Below, one piece after another: positions 11,346-20,736 of a stretch of DNA of 64,000 nt. Made by a program: the position numbers and the translations under genes. Under the pieces are notes generated by a model that was not told the DNA's origin, made no database searches, and saw nothing but the letters and a program-made list of their open reading frames with translations. The stretch lies in contig NZ_JAHBZY010000004.1 of NCBI RefSeq assembly GCF_019635155.1, forward strand, positions 111,981 through 175,980, written 5' to 3'. How positions within the stretch are numbered: the first letter of the stretch is position 1; every line of letters begins with the position of its first letter. The stretch is from Nitrosomonas sp. (GTDB taxonomy: Bacteria > Pseudomonadota > Gammaproteobacteria > Burkholderiales > Nitrosomonadaceae).

Positions 11346-14132
11346 ATGGAACAAGGCAATCTTTCTCCCGATGCGATTCTGACTGCCGCACTACCTGCCA
11401 GTCGCTATGCACAACGGTTGTTGGATAGCGAACCGGCACGAAAAGCTACCTTGTTAGAAAATCTGCACACGCGCTTTCATAGAAAAGAAATGCAGAATTT
11501 TCTTGATTCGCGGTTAAAACAAATCCTAAAGGAAGAAAACTTAAATAGCGTACTTCGCGATTTACGCAAGCAGGTTATACTTCGTTTAGCGATTCGCGAC
11601 ATTAGCGGACTGGCTGATTTAGCCGAAGTAATGGCTTGCATGACCGATCTCGCAGAGGTCACAATTGATTGTGCTCTTAAATATCACGAAATGTGGCTCA
11701 CTCGGCCTGATCGCTTCGGATCACCTCAAGGTGAAAACAGTCAAGCGGTCCAGCATTTGCTAATTGTCGCCATGGGTAAGCTCGGTGGCGGCGAACTGAA
11801 CGTATCGTCGGATGTCGATTTGATCTTCGTGTATCCGGAAGATGGCGAAACCGATGGGGTCAAATCAATTTCAAATCACGAGTTTTTTGCGCGCCTCGGA
11901 CGCAAGGTGATTGCCAGTCTTAACGACTATACCGCCGATGGTTATGTGTTCCGGGTTGATATGCGGCTACGCCCGCATGGTGAAAATAGCCCTTTAGCGA
12001 TCAGTTTCCCGATGTTGGAGGAATATTTCATCAAACAAGGACGGGAATGGGAACGCCATGCTTGGATCAAGGGCCGGGTGATCGCTGGAAACACTGATAG
12101 CGAGAACGAATCCATCTTGATGGAGCAAATTGTCAGACCCTTCGTATTCCGTAAGTACTTGGACTTCAATGCTTATGAGTCGATGCGCCGTTTGCATGCG
12201 CAACTGCGCAAAGAAGTCGAACGCCGCGAATTGCACGATAATATCAAACTCGGACCCGGCGGCATCCGGGAAATCGAATTCATCACCCAAGTTTTTCAAT
12301 TAATTCGTGGCGGGCGAGATGTGGATCTATGCATTCGTCCTACCCTCAGCGTTTTGCAACGACTTCGAGAAAAGCAGCAATTACCGAAACAAGCCGTGTC
12401 AGAGCTCATTCAAGCTTATCATTTCTTGCGGAAACTCGAGCATCGCCTGCAATACCTGGATGATCAACAGACCCAAACGTTACCATTAAATCCCGACGAT
12501 CAGTATCGTATTGCGATGGCCATGGGTTTCAACGACTACGATCACTTCATGCAACAACTGGACATGCACCGAAATGACGTAACGCGTCACTTTGAGCTCA
12601 TTTTTGCCACGCCGCGGAAATCCCCCACACATGACATGTTGGCTTATTTATGGCGAACCGAAGCGCACGATACCTCGCAAACCGAAGCTGCCACGATGCA
12701 ACTAAGCACTATGGGATTCAGCGAACCCGCAAAAATCTCGCAACGAATCCGCTCCTTCTATCAGGATACCTCCTATCAGCAACTTCCGGAATCGAGTCGG
12801 CAGCAAATCACTACACTGATACCCATGTTCATTGAAGCAGCCTCTGAGCATCCGCCGGTCGATATTACATTGGAACGCATGCTGCAATTACTCGAAAAAA
12901 TCAGCACGCAGTCTTCTTACTTGGCGCTACTGCTGGAACATCCCCATACCTTGCAGCGTGTCGCGGAACTTGCGTGTATCAGCCAATGGGCCAGCGATTA
13001 TTTGGGACGCCATCCCATTCTACTGGATGAATTATTGCGTCAACACGAACCACACCCGGTCCCGGATTGGACAGTGCTCAACGACGAATTGATCTACCAA
13101 TTGAATCATGTTAACAATCCGAAAAATGACGTGATCGAATGGCAAATGGACGTTTTGCGGCATTTCCAGCATGCGCAAGTATTCCGCCTCCTAGTCACCG
13201 ATCTTGAAGGTACGCTGCTACTGGAAACTCTCAGCGATCACCTTACGGCATTAGCGGATCTGGTATTGGACAACGTCCTGAATCTTGCGTGGCCTGGCTT
13301 GAAAAAGCGTCATCGTGAGAAACCCGCTTTTGCAGTGATCGGCTACGGCAAACTCGGCGGAAAAGAACTTGGCTATGCATCCGATCTTGACATGATATTT
13401 TTGTACGATGACAACCATCCGGATGCAGCGGAAATCTATACCAAGTTGGGACAGAGCATCAACGCTTGGCTTACACGTCACACATCCGCCGGGCTGCTGT
13501 ATGAAACCGATCTGCGCCTGCGCCCCAACGGTGCCTCCGGCTTGTTGGTCAGTTCAATGGAAGCTTTTGCGCAATATCAGCATCAGCAAGCCTGGGTATG
13601 GGAACACCAAGCACTGACCCGGGCGCGTTTTGTGACCGGTGATCCACGTGTCGGAGAAATTTTTGAAAATACACGTAAAACAATTCTATGCAAATCTCGC
13701 GACTTGATCGAACTTAAACAAGAGATATTAAAAATGCGTGAAAAAATGTTGGAAGCGCACCCCAACCCAACTCCACTGTTTGATATCAAACATGATCGCG
13801 GCGGTATCATCGATGTCGAGTTCATCGTGCAATACCTGGTACTCGGCTATGCCAACCGTTACCCCGAACTAACTGGTAATATTGGCAATATCGCGCTCTT
13901 GAAACTCGCCAGCAAGCTGGATTTGATCCCCGCCATCGCGGCTGAAAATGTACGTTCATCCTATCGGGAATTCCGGCGCATCCAGCACCGCTTGCGCTTA
14001 AATGGTGATGCCGATATCGCCGGTGGCGCCACGGATGGACAAGCACAAAAATATACCCGCGTTGAAGGTAATCCTCTAAAAGATGATCGCAAAGCGGTTT
14101 TGACACTATGGGAAGAAGTCTTTGGACACTAA
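11346..14132 (+). CDS. glnE: Bifunctional glutamine synthetase adenylyltransferase / adenylyl-removing enzyme
   Basis: Controls glutamine synthetase by adding and removing AMP in response to PII state. 928 residues, close to the usual length. Two nucleotidyltransferase domains are visible with their GS/D-x-D signatures: the N-terminal adenylyl-removing domain (MGKLGGGELNVSSDVDLIFV, about residues 140-160) and the C-terminal adenylyl-transferase domain (IGYGKLGGKELGYASDLDMI, about 663-682). The central regulatory region and the GlnD_UR_UTase-like helical domain lie between and after them. It is transcribed alone, divergent from the nitrilase-like gene; the start has no clear Shine-Dalgarno. 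For an ammonia-rich lifestyle its retention shows that GS is still covalently regulated. Confidence 0.96.
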   Translation: MEQGNLSPDAILTAALPASRYAQRLLDSEPARKATLLENLHTRFHRKEMQNFLDSRLKQILKEENLNSVLRDLRKQVILRLAIRDISGLADLAEVMACMTDLAEVTIDCALKYHEMWLTRPDRFGSPQGENSQAVQHLLIVAMGKLGGGELNVSSDVDLIFVYPEDGETDGVKSISNHEFFARLGRKVIASLNDYTADGYVFRVDMRLRPHGENSPLAISFPMLEEYFIKQGREWERHAWIKGRVIAGNTDSENESILMEQIVRPFVFRKYLDFNAYESMRRLHAQLRKEVERRELHDNIKLGPGGIREIEFITQVFQLIRGGRDVDLCIRPTLSVLQRLREKQQLPKQAVSELIQAYHFLRKLEHRLQYLDDQQTQTLPLNPDDQYRIAMAMGFNDYDHFMQQLDMHRNDVTRHFELIFATPRKSPTHDMLAYLWRTEAHDTSQTEAATMQLSTMGFSEPAKISQRIRSFYQDTSYQQLPESSRQQITTLIPMFIEAASEHPPVDITLERMLQLLEKISTQSSYLALLLEHPHTLQRVAELACISQWASDYLGRHPILLDELLRQHEPHPVPDWTVLNDELIYQLNHVNNPKNDVIEWQMDVLRHFQHAQVFRLLVTDLEGTLLLETLSDHLTALADLVLDNVLNLAWPGLKKRHREKPAFAVIGYGKLGGKELGYASDLDMIFLYDDNHPDAAEIYTKLGQSINAWLTRHTSAGLLYETDLRLRPNGASGLLVSSMEAFAQYQHQQAWVWEHQALTRARFVTGDPRVGEIFENTRKTILCKSRDLIELKQEILKMREKMLEAHPNPTPLFDIKHDRGGIIDVEFIVQYLVLGYANRYPELTGNIGNIALLKLASKLDLIPAIAAENVRSSYREFRRIQHRLRLNGDADIAGGATDGQAQKYTRVEGNPLKDDRKAVLTLWEEVFGH

Positions 14133-14263
14133 TGCAGTGTATTAAAAAATTTTCTATCTACTGAAATTTCAATCCGACTTCGATATCCAACATAATAACA
14201 AACGACTTGATATTTGACCGATAACCTATGAATAAAATAGAAGAATTCTTTTTATAAAAATTA

Positions 14264-14279
14264 TGGCACGGATTCTGCT
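14264..14279 (+). promoter_or_regulatory. Sigma-54 type promoter of the pilin gene
   Basis: TGGCACGGATTCTGCT matches the -24/-12 consensus TGGCACGnnnnTTGCW except for one T-to-C change, with the GG and GC pairs at exactly the required distance. It lies 57 bases before the pilin start. Sigma-54 plus PilR control of the major pilin is established in Pseudomonas and Neisseria relatives. Confidence 0.75.
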
Positions 14280-14291
14280 ATGAATTCGGTA

Positions 14292-14306
14292 CACACATCG
14301 GGTGTG
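14292..14306 (+). promoter_or_regulatory. Small inverted repeat in the pilin 5' leader
   Basis: CACAC-ATCGG-GTGTG, a 5-bp stem with a 5-base loop, lies between the sigma-54 promoter and the AAAGGAG ribosome site (from 14321). It would form a hairpin near the 5' end of the pilin mRNA and might stabilise it. The function is inferred only. Confidence 0.35.
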
Positions 14307-14335
14307 CCCTACTCACAACCAAAGGAGAAAAACAA

Positions 14336-14779
14336 ATGCAACACGTACAAAAAGGTTTTACCCTGATCGAATTAATGATTGTTGTAGCCATTATCGGTAT
14401 CTTGGCTGCGGTGGCGGTGCCTGCTTATCAAAATTATGTTCTAAAAGCACGATTTTCAGAAGTTGTCAATTCTGTCTCTGGAGTTAAAACAGGCGTCGAA
14501 TTATGTGTACAAGATGGCAGATGTTTTAATGGCGGAGCGATAGTTAATGTCGCTTTTGGTGCTTTTGGATTAATTCCGGCAGCCCCAACTGGCAGTACAT
14601 TCCTTAATGGCATCGCTGTTGATGCCGCTGGCAATATTACTGCGACAGCCACTGCTGTTCAAGGATTAGCTAATGAAACATATATCCTCAATCCTGTTGC
14701 TGACGCGCAAGGCAAAGTAACCTGGACAGTCAGTGCTGCAAGCGGCTGCCTCACACGTGCAGCCGGCGCTATTTGCTAA
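14336..14779 (+). CDS. pilA: Type IV major pilin (prepilin)
   Basis: Structural subunit of type IV pili. 147 residues with a short leader MQHVQKG cleaved by prepilin peptidase before [19 protein letters not shown]; the glutamate at mature position 5 is present. The globular part carries two cysteine pairs, one at CVQDGRC and one near the C terminus ([11 protein letters not shown]), fitting a C-terminal disulfide loop. A strong AAAGGAG ribosome site stands upstream. The gene has its own sigma-54-like promoter and a strong terminator, so it is monocistronic, as expected for a highly expressed pilin. Assembly genes are elsewhere (pilMNOPQ at 38.9-43.9 kb). The symbol pilE would be equally valid. 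Confidence 0.93.
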   Translation: MQHVQKGFTLIELMIVVAIIGILAAVAVPAYQNYVLKARFSEVVNSVSGVKTGVELCVQDGRCFNGGAIVNVAFGAFGLIPAAPTGSTFLNGIAVDAAGNITATATAVQGLANETYILNPVADAQGKVTWTVSAASGCLTRAAGAIC

Positions 14780-14800
14780 TAAAAATATGATTTATCAATA

Positions 14801-14828
14801 AAAAAACCGCCTTTAAGGCGGTTTTTTT
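14801..14828 (+). terminator. Intrinsic terminator after the pilin gene
   Basis: AAAAAACCGCC-TTTAA-GGCGGTTTTTTT: an 11-bp stem with a 5-base loop and a run of seven T, 21 bases after the pilin stop. The A-run on the other side makes it usable in both directions. Confidence 0.93.
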
Positions 14829-14832
14829 ATTG

Positions 14833-15137
14833 GCTCTCCATGAAACAATCTTCAAATCATTAAGTTGGATTAATCCCAGAAAACAACAACTCAACAACAC
14901 AAAATGCGGAATACCTAGTAGTACTGCATCTTTTCTACATCCAATTCAAAAAATATCCTTCTCAGCCCTAAACAAATCGAATACTGTCACATAAATCTCC
15001 ACTAAACACCGCCCCTTAAGCATAGCTAAGAGCCTATGCTGATATCGAATTCCTCACACGATAAATCATGTAAACCCACCGCTGCGTCTACGCGATAAGT
15101 CATAGAGATTACTTAATACGTTCTCAATGCGGACAAA
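14833..15137. other. Gene-free interval between pilin and GAF-ATPase
   Basis: About 305 bases without a convincing gene on either strand. The only structure seen is a perfect 7-bp inverted repeat (AGCATAG, 8-base loop, CTATGCT) at 15019-15040. It could fold downstream of the minus-strand ATPase gene, but it lacks a T-run, so it is at best a weak terminator. Confidence 0.6.
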
Positions 15138-17525
15138 CTACTTAATACACACCACCCGCACTTGATGCATATCGGTAACTCCCTGCAGAACTTTCTCAAT
15201 ACCGTCCTGCTTCAGGGTCCGCATACCATCACTCAACGCAGTCACTAACATATCCGCAACACGGGCACGTTCCTGCACATTCTTCTTGAGTGCATCGGTT
15301 GCGGTCATCAATTCATGCAGTCCAACCCGTCCGGCATAACCGGTATCGACGCAATCATCACAACCAACGGCCTTATACAAAATAATCTGACCTTGGTCGT
15401 TTGCGTACTGCCGGATCCATTGCTCACGAATTTCACGAAGCGCGGCATCGGGATCGACCTTAAACCGATCGATATTTTTGAGCTCAGTGCAATACTCGGC
15501 TAATAAAGTATCGATTTCCTGCTCGCTGGCTACATAAGCTTCCTTGCAACTCTTGCAAAGCCGCTTAGCCAGCCTTTGTGCCAACACCCCCAGCAAAGCA
15601 TCGGCGAAGTTGAATGGATCCATTCCCATATCCAGCAAACGAATCACCGATTCCGGCGCACTGTTGGTATGCAAGGTCGCCAAGACCAGATGGCCGGTCA
15701 GCGATGCCTCAATGCCGATACTGGTAGTTTCCTTGTCGCGCATTTCCCCAACCATGATAATATCCGGATCTGCCCGCAGAAATGAGCGCATGATCACCGG
15801 AAAAGTTAAACCGGCTTTGACGTTGATCTGAACTTGCCGCAACCCCTTCTGTGTAATCTCAACCGGATCTTCAGCCGTCCAGATCTTGGTGTCGCTCTGA
15901 TTCAGATATTTCAATACGGAATGCAATGTGGTGGTTTTACCAGACCCTGTTGGTCCGCAGACAAAGAATAATCCGTAAGGTTTACTGATGATGTTTTTTA
16001 ATTCTTTCAGATTATGTGACGTAAAACCCATTTTCTCCAGCGGGATCGGCTCGCCGGCAGCAAGAATCCGCATAACCACATCTTCCATGCCGCCAGCCGA
16101 AGGAATCGTTGCCACCCGCAATTCAATATCCAGCGGCGCAAATTTTCTGAATTTAATTTTGCCATCCTGGGGTTTGCGTTTCTCGGAAATATCCAGGTCA
16201 CACATAATTTTAATCCGTGTTACCAGAGGATTTCGATAACCGGCGGGAATCTCGATATAAGGCATTAGCGAACCATCTTTGCGGAATCGGATTTTGGTTT
16301 TGTCCTTGCCAGGAAAGGGCTCGATGTGAATATCCGAAGCCCCCATCTTGTAGGCATCGATGATGATTTTATTGACCAGCTTAACCAACTCGTTATCGGA
16401 AGCCGCGGAAGACTCTTCTTTCTCAACGGAAGTCTCTTCGATATCAATCGATTCCCCTTGAAGATTCACGAGCATCTCATTGATATCGCCCGAACCTATC
16501 TCGTCATTACCGCCATAAAACTGCTCCACGGTCGCATCGAATTCCCGCTTGGTGGTCACGGCATAGATAATTTTAGATTTCGGAAAAATAGTATTGGCAA
16601 TACGCTGTGTTTTAATGCGCTCGGGGTCGAGCGTTAAAATCACCAAACCTTCTTTGTTGTCGTCTATTGGCAGTATCGCGTTACTTTCAACATAATCTCT
16701 TTTTAAATTTTTCAGCAAATCTGCCGGCTTTATGCGATCGGCTCTGTAAGGCTCGTATTTGACTTCGAAAAAAGAGGACAACGCTTTGCCGATAAGCGGT
16801 GATCCGATCTGAAATTCATCGAGTAATATGTCTTCCAAATCGCATCCTTTTTTACGCGCTGAGCGCGCGGCCAACTCCAGTTCCGCAGCGGTTATCGTTG
16901 CATCAAGCACTAAATAATCATATTTTGATTTTAATAATTGGGCCGGTTTCTGCGGTTGCTTGAGAGCTCCCGCAACTGCACAGCAAATCTCGGTGATACT
17001 TTGCACAATCTCGGCTGGAAATGTTCGATTGCTTTTATTGTTGATTGCTTGAACAATGCCTATCAATCCTTGATTATCCAAGCTCAGTATCGGTGCAACC
17101 AACATTTGCTTGGTTCGATAACCAGTGCGCTTGTCAACCTCGTTGGAAAAAACCAGGCGCGCATCAATCGCCTTCAATTCACTCTTATTGTAAACATCTT
17201 CAATATTGACAGTTTTCTTTTGCAAGCCGGCATAACCAATAATACTGTTTTCCGTTACCGGAATTTTCAGGTCTTGAAATGAATGAACCCCGGTTTTAAC
17301 ACGGGTGATAAAAAATGATTTATCGTCGCTCAGTAAGTAAATCGTCAATCGGTCCGCACCGAATAGCGCGCGAATGTCTTTACTCATTTCCGCCATAATC
17401 TCATCAACACTTTTCGCAGCCTGAATCTTAGCGATAACAGCTTGCTGGCTTTTAGAAAAATCCTGTGCGGAAATGGTATTCGGGATACTTTTTTGTTTAA
17501 GCAGTGTTGGCGCGGATATACTCAT
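15138..17525 (-). CDS. GAF-domain GspE/PilB-type secretion or pilus assembly ATPase
   Basis: Hexameric traffic ATPase of the type II secretion / type IV pilus family. 795 residues, longer than ordinary PilB because of an N-terminal GAF domain (about residues 30-190, ending near FPAEIVQSITEICCAVAGAL). A MshEN/T2SSE_N-like region follows (about 205-350), then the motor: Walker A GPTGSGKTTTL near 525, Asp and His boxes, Walker B DPDIIMVGEMRD near 593, and a zinc site with CKSC near 657 and CDDC near 724. It is not next to other pilus genes but ends a run with a metallo-hydrolase, Usp, TerC and a patatin. It may be the pilus extension motor or a variant controlled by a small molecule through GAF/MshEN; the exact role is inference. 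Confidence 0.87.
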   Translation of the reverse strand: MSISAPTLLKQKSIPNTISAQDFSKSQQAVIAKIQAAKSVDEIMAEMSKDIRALFGADRLTIYLLSDDKSFFITRVKTGVHSFQDLKIPVTENSIIGYAGLQKKTVNIEDVYNKSELKAIDARLVFSNEVDKRTGYRTKQMLVAPILSLDNQGLIGIVQAINNKSNRTFPAEIVQSITEICCAVAGALKQPQKPAQLLKSKYDYLVLDATITAAELELAARSARKKGCDLEDILLDEFQIGSPLIGKALSSFFEVKYEPYRADRIKPADLLKNLKRDYVESNAILPIDDNKEGLVILTLDPERIKTQRIANTIFPKSKIIYAVTTKREFDATVEQFYGGNDEIGSGDINEMLVNLQGESIDIEETSVEKEESSAASDNELVKLVNKIIIDAYKMGASDIHIEPFPGKDKTKIRFRKDGSLMPYIEIPAGYRNPLVTRIKIMCDLDISEKRKPQDGKIKFRKFAPLDIELRVATIPSAGGMEDVVMRILAAGEPIPLEKMGFTSHNLKELKNIISKPYGLFFVCGPTGSGKTTTLHSVLKYLNQSDTKIWTAEDPVEITQKGLRQVQINVKAGLTFPVIMRSFLRADPDIIMVGEMRDKETTSIGIEASLTGHLVLATLHTNSAPESVIRLLDMGMDPFNFADALLGVLAQRLAKRLCKSCKEAYVASEQEIDTLLAEYCTELKNIDRFKVDPDAALREIREQWIRQYANDQGQIILYKAVGCDDCVDTGYAGRVGLHELMTATDALKKNVQERARVADMLVTALSDGMRTLKQDGIEKVLQGVTDMHQVRVVCIK

Positions 17526-17536
17526 GATGTCGCTTC

Positions 17537-18301
17537 CTAAAATTCAAATAATTGATTGTTTTCCAGTCGTTTCGGATTAAATCGCGCTAAGCATTGCCGA
17601 ATTTCATCCATGGTGATATCCGCTTCGCCGGGTTTCAAATGTGAAATTAAAATTTCCGCTTCGCATTCCAGTTTTTCTAATTCTTCAATCAATAAACTAG
17701 GGCAAAGATGCTTGGATCTGATCGCGATGTCTCTTTTCTGATTACAAAAAGCGGATTCAATGATCAAATACTTTAAATTCCCAATCTTATTCACGATTGA
17801 CCAGAAGGCATCATGCGTGCTGGTATCCCCTGAGAAAACAAGACTGGCATGACCGGAGTCCAATTGGTAACCAACTGCCGGAACGGTATGGTTCGCTGGA
17901 AGCGGTATAATTTTGCGGCCATTTAAATCGATCGCCTGTTCTGGCAGTATCGTGTCATAGCACATATAAGGTGAGACTGTATCCGGAATTTTTGTAAAAT
18001 CCGGCCATAAATGCCAATTAAACAAATGCTCCTGCAAAACAATCAGTGTTGCTTCGATAGCATGGACAATGAGCGGTTTGGTACGTAACGAACCGACGGT
18101 ATCAACCAGAAAAGGGATACAAGCCACATGATCGAGATGTGCGTGAGTAACAAAAATATGATCAATCTTGATCATTTCTTCGATACTCAGATTTCCGACC
18201 CCCGTTCCGGCGTCAATCAAGACATCGTCGTCCAGTAACATAGCCGTGGTTTGTGCACCACCGCCAATACCACCGCTACATCCCAAAACTCTGAGTTTCA
18301 A
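17537..18301 (-). CDS. MBL-fold hydrolase, class II cyclic-nucleotide phosphodiesterase-like
   Basis: Metallo-beta-lactamase fold enzyme of 254 residues. The metal motif THAHLDHVACIPFLVDT (about residues 52-68) fits the class II 3',5'-cAMP phosphodiesterase signature HxHLDH. Other ligands are in DAGTGVGNL (N-terminal), PANHTVPAVGYQL, VFSGDTSTHDAFW and ILISHLKPGEAD. It starts 21 bases after the Usp gene and ends 11 bases before the ATPase gene, so all three are in one operon. Cyclic nucleotide hydrolysis is a family-based guess; the substrate could be another phosphodiester. Confidence 0.8.
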   Translation of the reverse strand: MKLRVLGCSGGIGGGAQTTAMLLDDDVLIDAGTGVGNLSIEEMIKIDHIFVTHAHLDHVACIPFLVDTVGSLRTKPLIVHAIEATLIVLQEHLFNWHLWPDFTKIPDTVSPYMCYDTILPEQAIDLNGRKIIPLPANHTVPAVGYQLDSGHASLVFSGDTSTHDAFWSIVNKIGNLKYLIIESAFCNQKRDIAIRSKHLCPSLLIEELEKLECEAEILISHLKPGEADITMDEIRQCLARFNPKRLENNQLFEF

Positions 18302-18322
18302 GGAACCAATCCAAATAAAGAA

Positions 18323-18748
18323 TTATTTAATCAGTAAGACAGGTGTTTGCGAAAGCTGCATCACTTTGCTGGTTACGGATCCCAGCAGCAGCCCTTTTAG
18401 GCCGCCTCTGCCGCGGGGTCCCATCACGATCAAGTCATATTGCTTTTCAGTTGCGAATCGCACGATCATCTCAGCCGGATCACCGACCGTAATATGAAAC
18501 TCGTGAGTGATTTCCGCTTGATCCAATATATCGCGAGCCTCGCGCAGATTCTTCAAGCCTTCCTCTTGATGATATTGCTTGATATCCGCCTGATTGATAA
18601 ATAATGACACATTTCCATCCAGTGGATATTGAACATTTAGCAGATGAAATTCCGGTATTTCCTTGTACCAATCGAGCAATTGAATAAAATCTCTCACGGC
18701 TTTTTTGGAACATTCGGAACCATCAATGGGCAGCAGTATTTTCAGCAT
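18323..18748 (-). CDS. Universal stress protein, UspA family
   Basis: Cytoplasmic single-domain Usp of 141 residues. It opens with the family's typical LKILLPIDGSECSKKAV and closes with the ATP-binding loop GPRGRGGLKGLLLGSVTSKV (G2xG9xGS), so it belongs to the ATP-binding, UspFG/MJ0577-like type. Its exact stress trigger cannot be read from sequence. It lies 33 bases from the terC-like gene and 21 bases from the MBL-hydrolase gene, on the same strand. Confidence 0.9.
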   Translation of the reverse strand: MLKILLPIDGSECSKKAVRDFIQLLDWYKEIPEFHLLNVQYPLDGNVSLFINQADIKQYHQEEGLKNLREARDILDQAEITHEFHITVGDPAEMIVRFATEKQYDLIVMGPRGRGGLKGLLLGSVTSKVMQLSQTPVLLIK

Positions 18749-18781
18749 GACTAATCCTCTACTTATCTGAACTAACCCAGA

Positions 18782-19504
18782 CTACTTTCTGGGATTATTT
18801 TCATCGGCCAGATCAATGATCGGTTTCGACTCGACCAATTTGCGAGCGGCCAATATTTTACCAATGGCAATCACCACCACAGCCATCACAGCAGGAGTAA
18901 CCCAGTGCAGAAACTTCGCATTCGCATTGACCCAATCCGCGGTAACCACGTCTGTCACCGCCATATCACCCGCAATCCACCCCAAAAGCCCTGCACCTAT
19001 CGCGATAGTAACCGGATACCGGTCCATGACTCTCATGACAAGCTGACTCCCCCAAACGATAATCGGCACACTGATCACCAGACCAAAAATCACCAAACTA
19101 ATCTCGTCTTTCGCTGCGCCCGCGATTGCAATCACATTATCGAGGCTCATCACCGCATCCGCTATGATGATAGTTTTGATAGCACCGAGCAGCGTTGTAC
19201 TGGCATCTACTTCGTGCGCTCCTTCCGGTTCCGGCTGTAATAATTTAATACCGATCCAAACCAGCAACGCTGCGCCCGCAACTTTCAAATAAGGAATCGT
19301 CAAGAGATTTAATGCAAAAAAAATCAAAATAATGCGGAGCACAATTGCACCCGCAACGCCCCAAAAAATCCCGAGTTTGCGCTGCTCCTCGGACAATCGT
19401 CTGCAAGCTAACGCAATTACGACAGCATTGTCGCCACCTAAAACAATATCAATTGCAATAATTTGCAACACGGCAAACCAAAATTGCGGGGTATCAAATG
19501 CCAT
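18782..19504 (-). CDS. TerC-family integral membrane protein (YjbE type)
   Basis: Membrane protein of about 240 residues with seven likely membrane segments. It has the two TerC signatures with acidic residues in the membrane: DIVLGGDNAVVIALACRR and ADAVMSLDNVIAIAGAAKDE. Relatives export Mn2+ or supply metal to secreted enzymes, or are linked to tellurite resistance. The start is the ATG at 19504. It lies between the patatin gene (36-base gap) and uspA, so it belongs to the same minus-strand operon. Metal transport is inferred from the family. Confidence 0.88.
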   Translation of the reverse strand: MAFDTPQFWFAVLQIIAIDIVLGGDNAVVIALACRRLSEEQRKLGIFWGVAGAIVLRIILIFFALNLLTIPYLKVAGAALLVWIGIKLLQPEPEGAHEVDASTTLLGAIKTIIIADAVMSLDNVIAIAGAAKDEISLVIFGLVISVPIIVWGSQLVMRVMDRYPVTIAIGAGLLGWIAGDMAVTDVVTADWVNANAKFLHWVTPAVMAVVVIAIGKILAARKLVESKPIIDLADENNPRK

Positions 19505-19542
19505 CAACTTTCCAATGAAATGTCCATTTACAGAAACTGCAA

Positions 19543-20736
19543 CTAACGCTCGGGTCCGTTCTCGTTATTTTGAATTCCGATGAATTTCAATAATTCCGTT
19601 TTCTGCTGAAGCGTATCGCTATAACCCAACTCAATTAAATCCCGGCAAAATGCCATTTCAAACAACACGTAACTCAATAGGGTTGAGCCGTTAGGCCCCA
19701 TTGCACCGATAGCGCGATACAAATAACGCATGATCCAAGGTAAAGTATCAGCATATTTTTGCGCGATCTCATTAATACCCTCGCTAGGCGCTATCATCAT
19801 CGCTTCAACCGGCCGCAATGAAATATTGTTTTCTTCAAATGCCACCGGCGGAATCAGTTTTAACGTTTCGTTAATGCGTAGCAAACGCTCCAAATCCACA
19901 TCCAAACTATCGACAAAAATACTGTTCAATGCATGTCCGGCAATCTGCGCAAATGGCGGATAACCCGACACACTGACACGCTTCGGCTCATCGGTCACGG
20001 GTTTGCGCACCCCAATTATCAACACTTTATCCGCTCCCAAATGCAGTGCCGGGCTGATCGGCGCCAATTGCCGCATTGAACCGTCTCCGAAAAATTCCCG
20101 ATTCAGTTTTACTGCCGGAAAAATAAAAGGAATCGCCGAAGAAGCCATTAGGTGCCCGACCCCGATCTCGGCTGGAACTCCCAATCTTTGGGCTCTCTTC
20201 CAAGGTGAAACTTCTTTAGCCGCTTGGTAAAAAGTAACCGATTGACCGGATGTATAACCCCACACGGTTAGACCGAGCGCATATAAAGAACCGGAACGAA
20301 TGGAATGCTGGATGGTGCGAAAGGAAAAACGATTTCTCAATAAGGCTTCTAAAGGGGAATTATCCAGAAGGGAGATCGGATGATGTTGACCATATTCGGT
20401 CGAAATTAACGAAAGCAAACAGCGCAAGGTATTATGCAGCACACCAGGAAAATCGGACCGGTAGATCTGATCGACATGAAAATTCGACCAGACAGCTTCA
20501 AGCCTTTCGACTCCTTCAGCAAAATTGTTTGCTGAGACTGCAATACTCGCTGCGTTAATCGCACCAGCTGAGGTACCGCAGATTATGGGAAACGGATTGC
20601 GGCTTTTATCCGGCGAAAGTTCCGCAATCGCTCGTAACACCCCCACTTGGTATGCAGCACGGGCACCACCTCCGGTTAATACCAAACCGACTTTAGGCGT
20701 ACCCGGATCTTTCTGTTGTTCATGCACGAACTGCAA
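19543..20736 (-). CDS. Patatin-like phospholipase
   Basis: Predicted serine lipid acyl hydrolase with a Ser-Asp dyad. 397 residues; the oxyanion loop GGGARAAYQVGVLRAI (residues 22-37), nucleophile motif CGTSAGAINAA (GxSxG) and the aspartate motif FFGDGSMRQ are all present. No signal peptide is seen, so it is cytosolic or a peripheral membrane protein. The C-terminal 150 residues have no recognised domain. The first codons overlap the small gene upstream by 17 bases, so the two are coupled. Substrates of bacterial patatins vary widely, so none is assigned. Confidence 0.88.
   Translation of the reverse strand: MQFVHEQQKDPGTPKVGLVLTGGGARAAYQVGVLRAIAELSPDKSRNPFPIICGTSAGAINAASIAVSANNFAEGVERLEAVWSNFHVDQIYRSDFPGVLHNTLRCLLSLISTEYGQHHPISLLDNSPLEALLRNRFSFRTIQHSIRSGSLYALGLTVWGYTSGQSVTFYQAAKEVSPWKRAQRLGVPAEIGVGHLMASSAIPFIFPAVKLNREFFGDGSMRQLAPISPALHLGADKVLIIGVRKPVTDEPKRVSVSGYPPFAQIAGHALNSIFVDSLDVDLERLLRINETLKLIPPVAFEENNISLRPVEAMMIAPSEGINEIAQKYADTLPWIMRYLYRAIGAMGPNGSTLLSYVLFEMAFCRDLIELGYSDTLQQKTELLKFIGIQNNENGPER

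Noticed and set aside
14126-14155. Short inverted repeat ACACT/AGTGT around the glnE stop as a terminator.
   Set aside because: The stem is only five base pairs and includes the stop codon in its loop; too weak to call.
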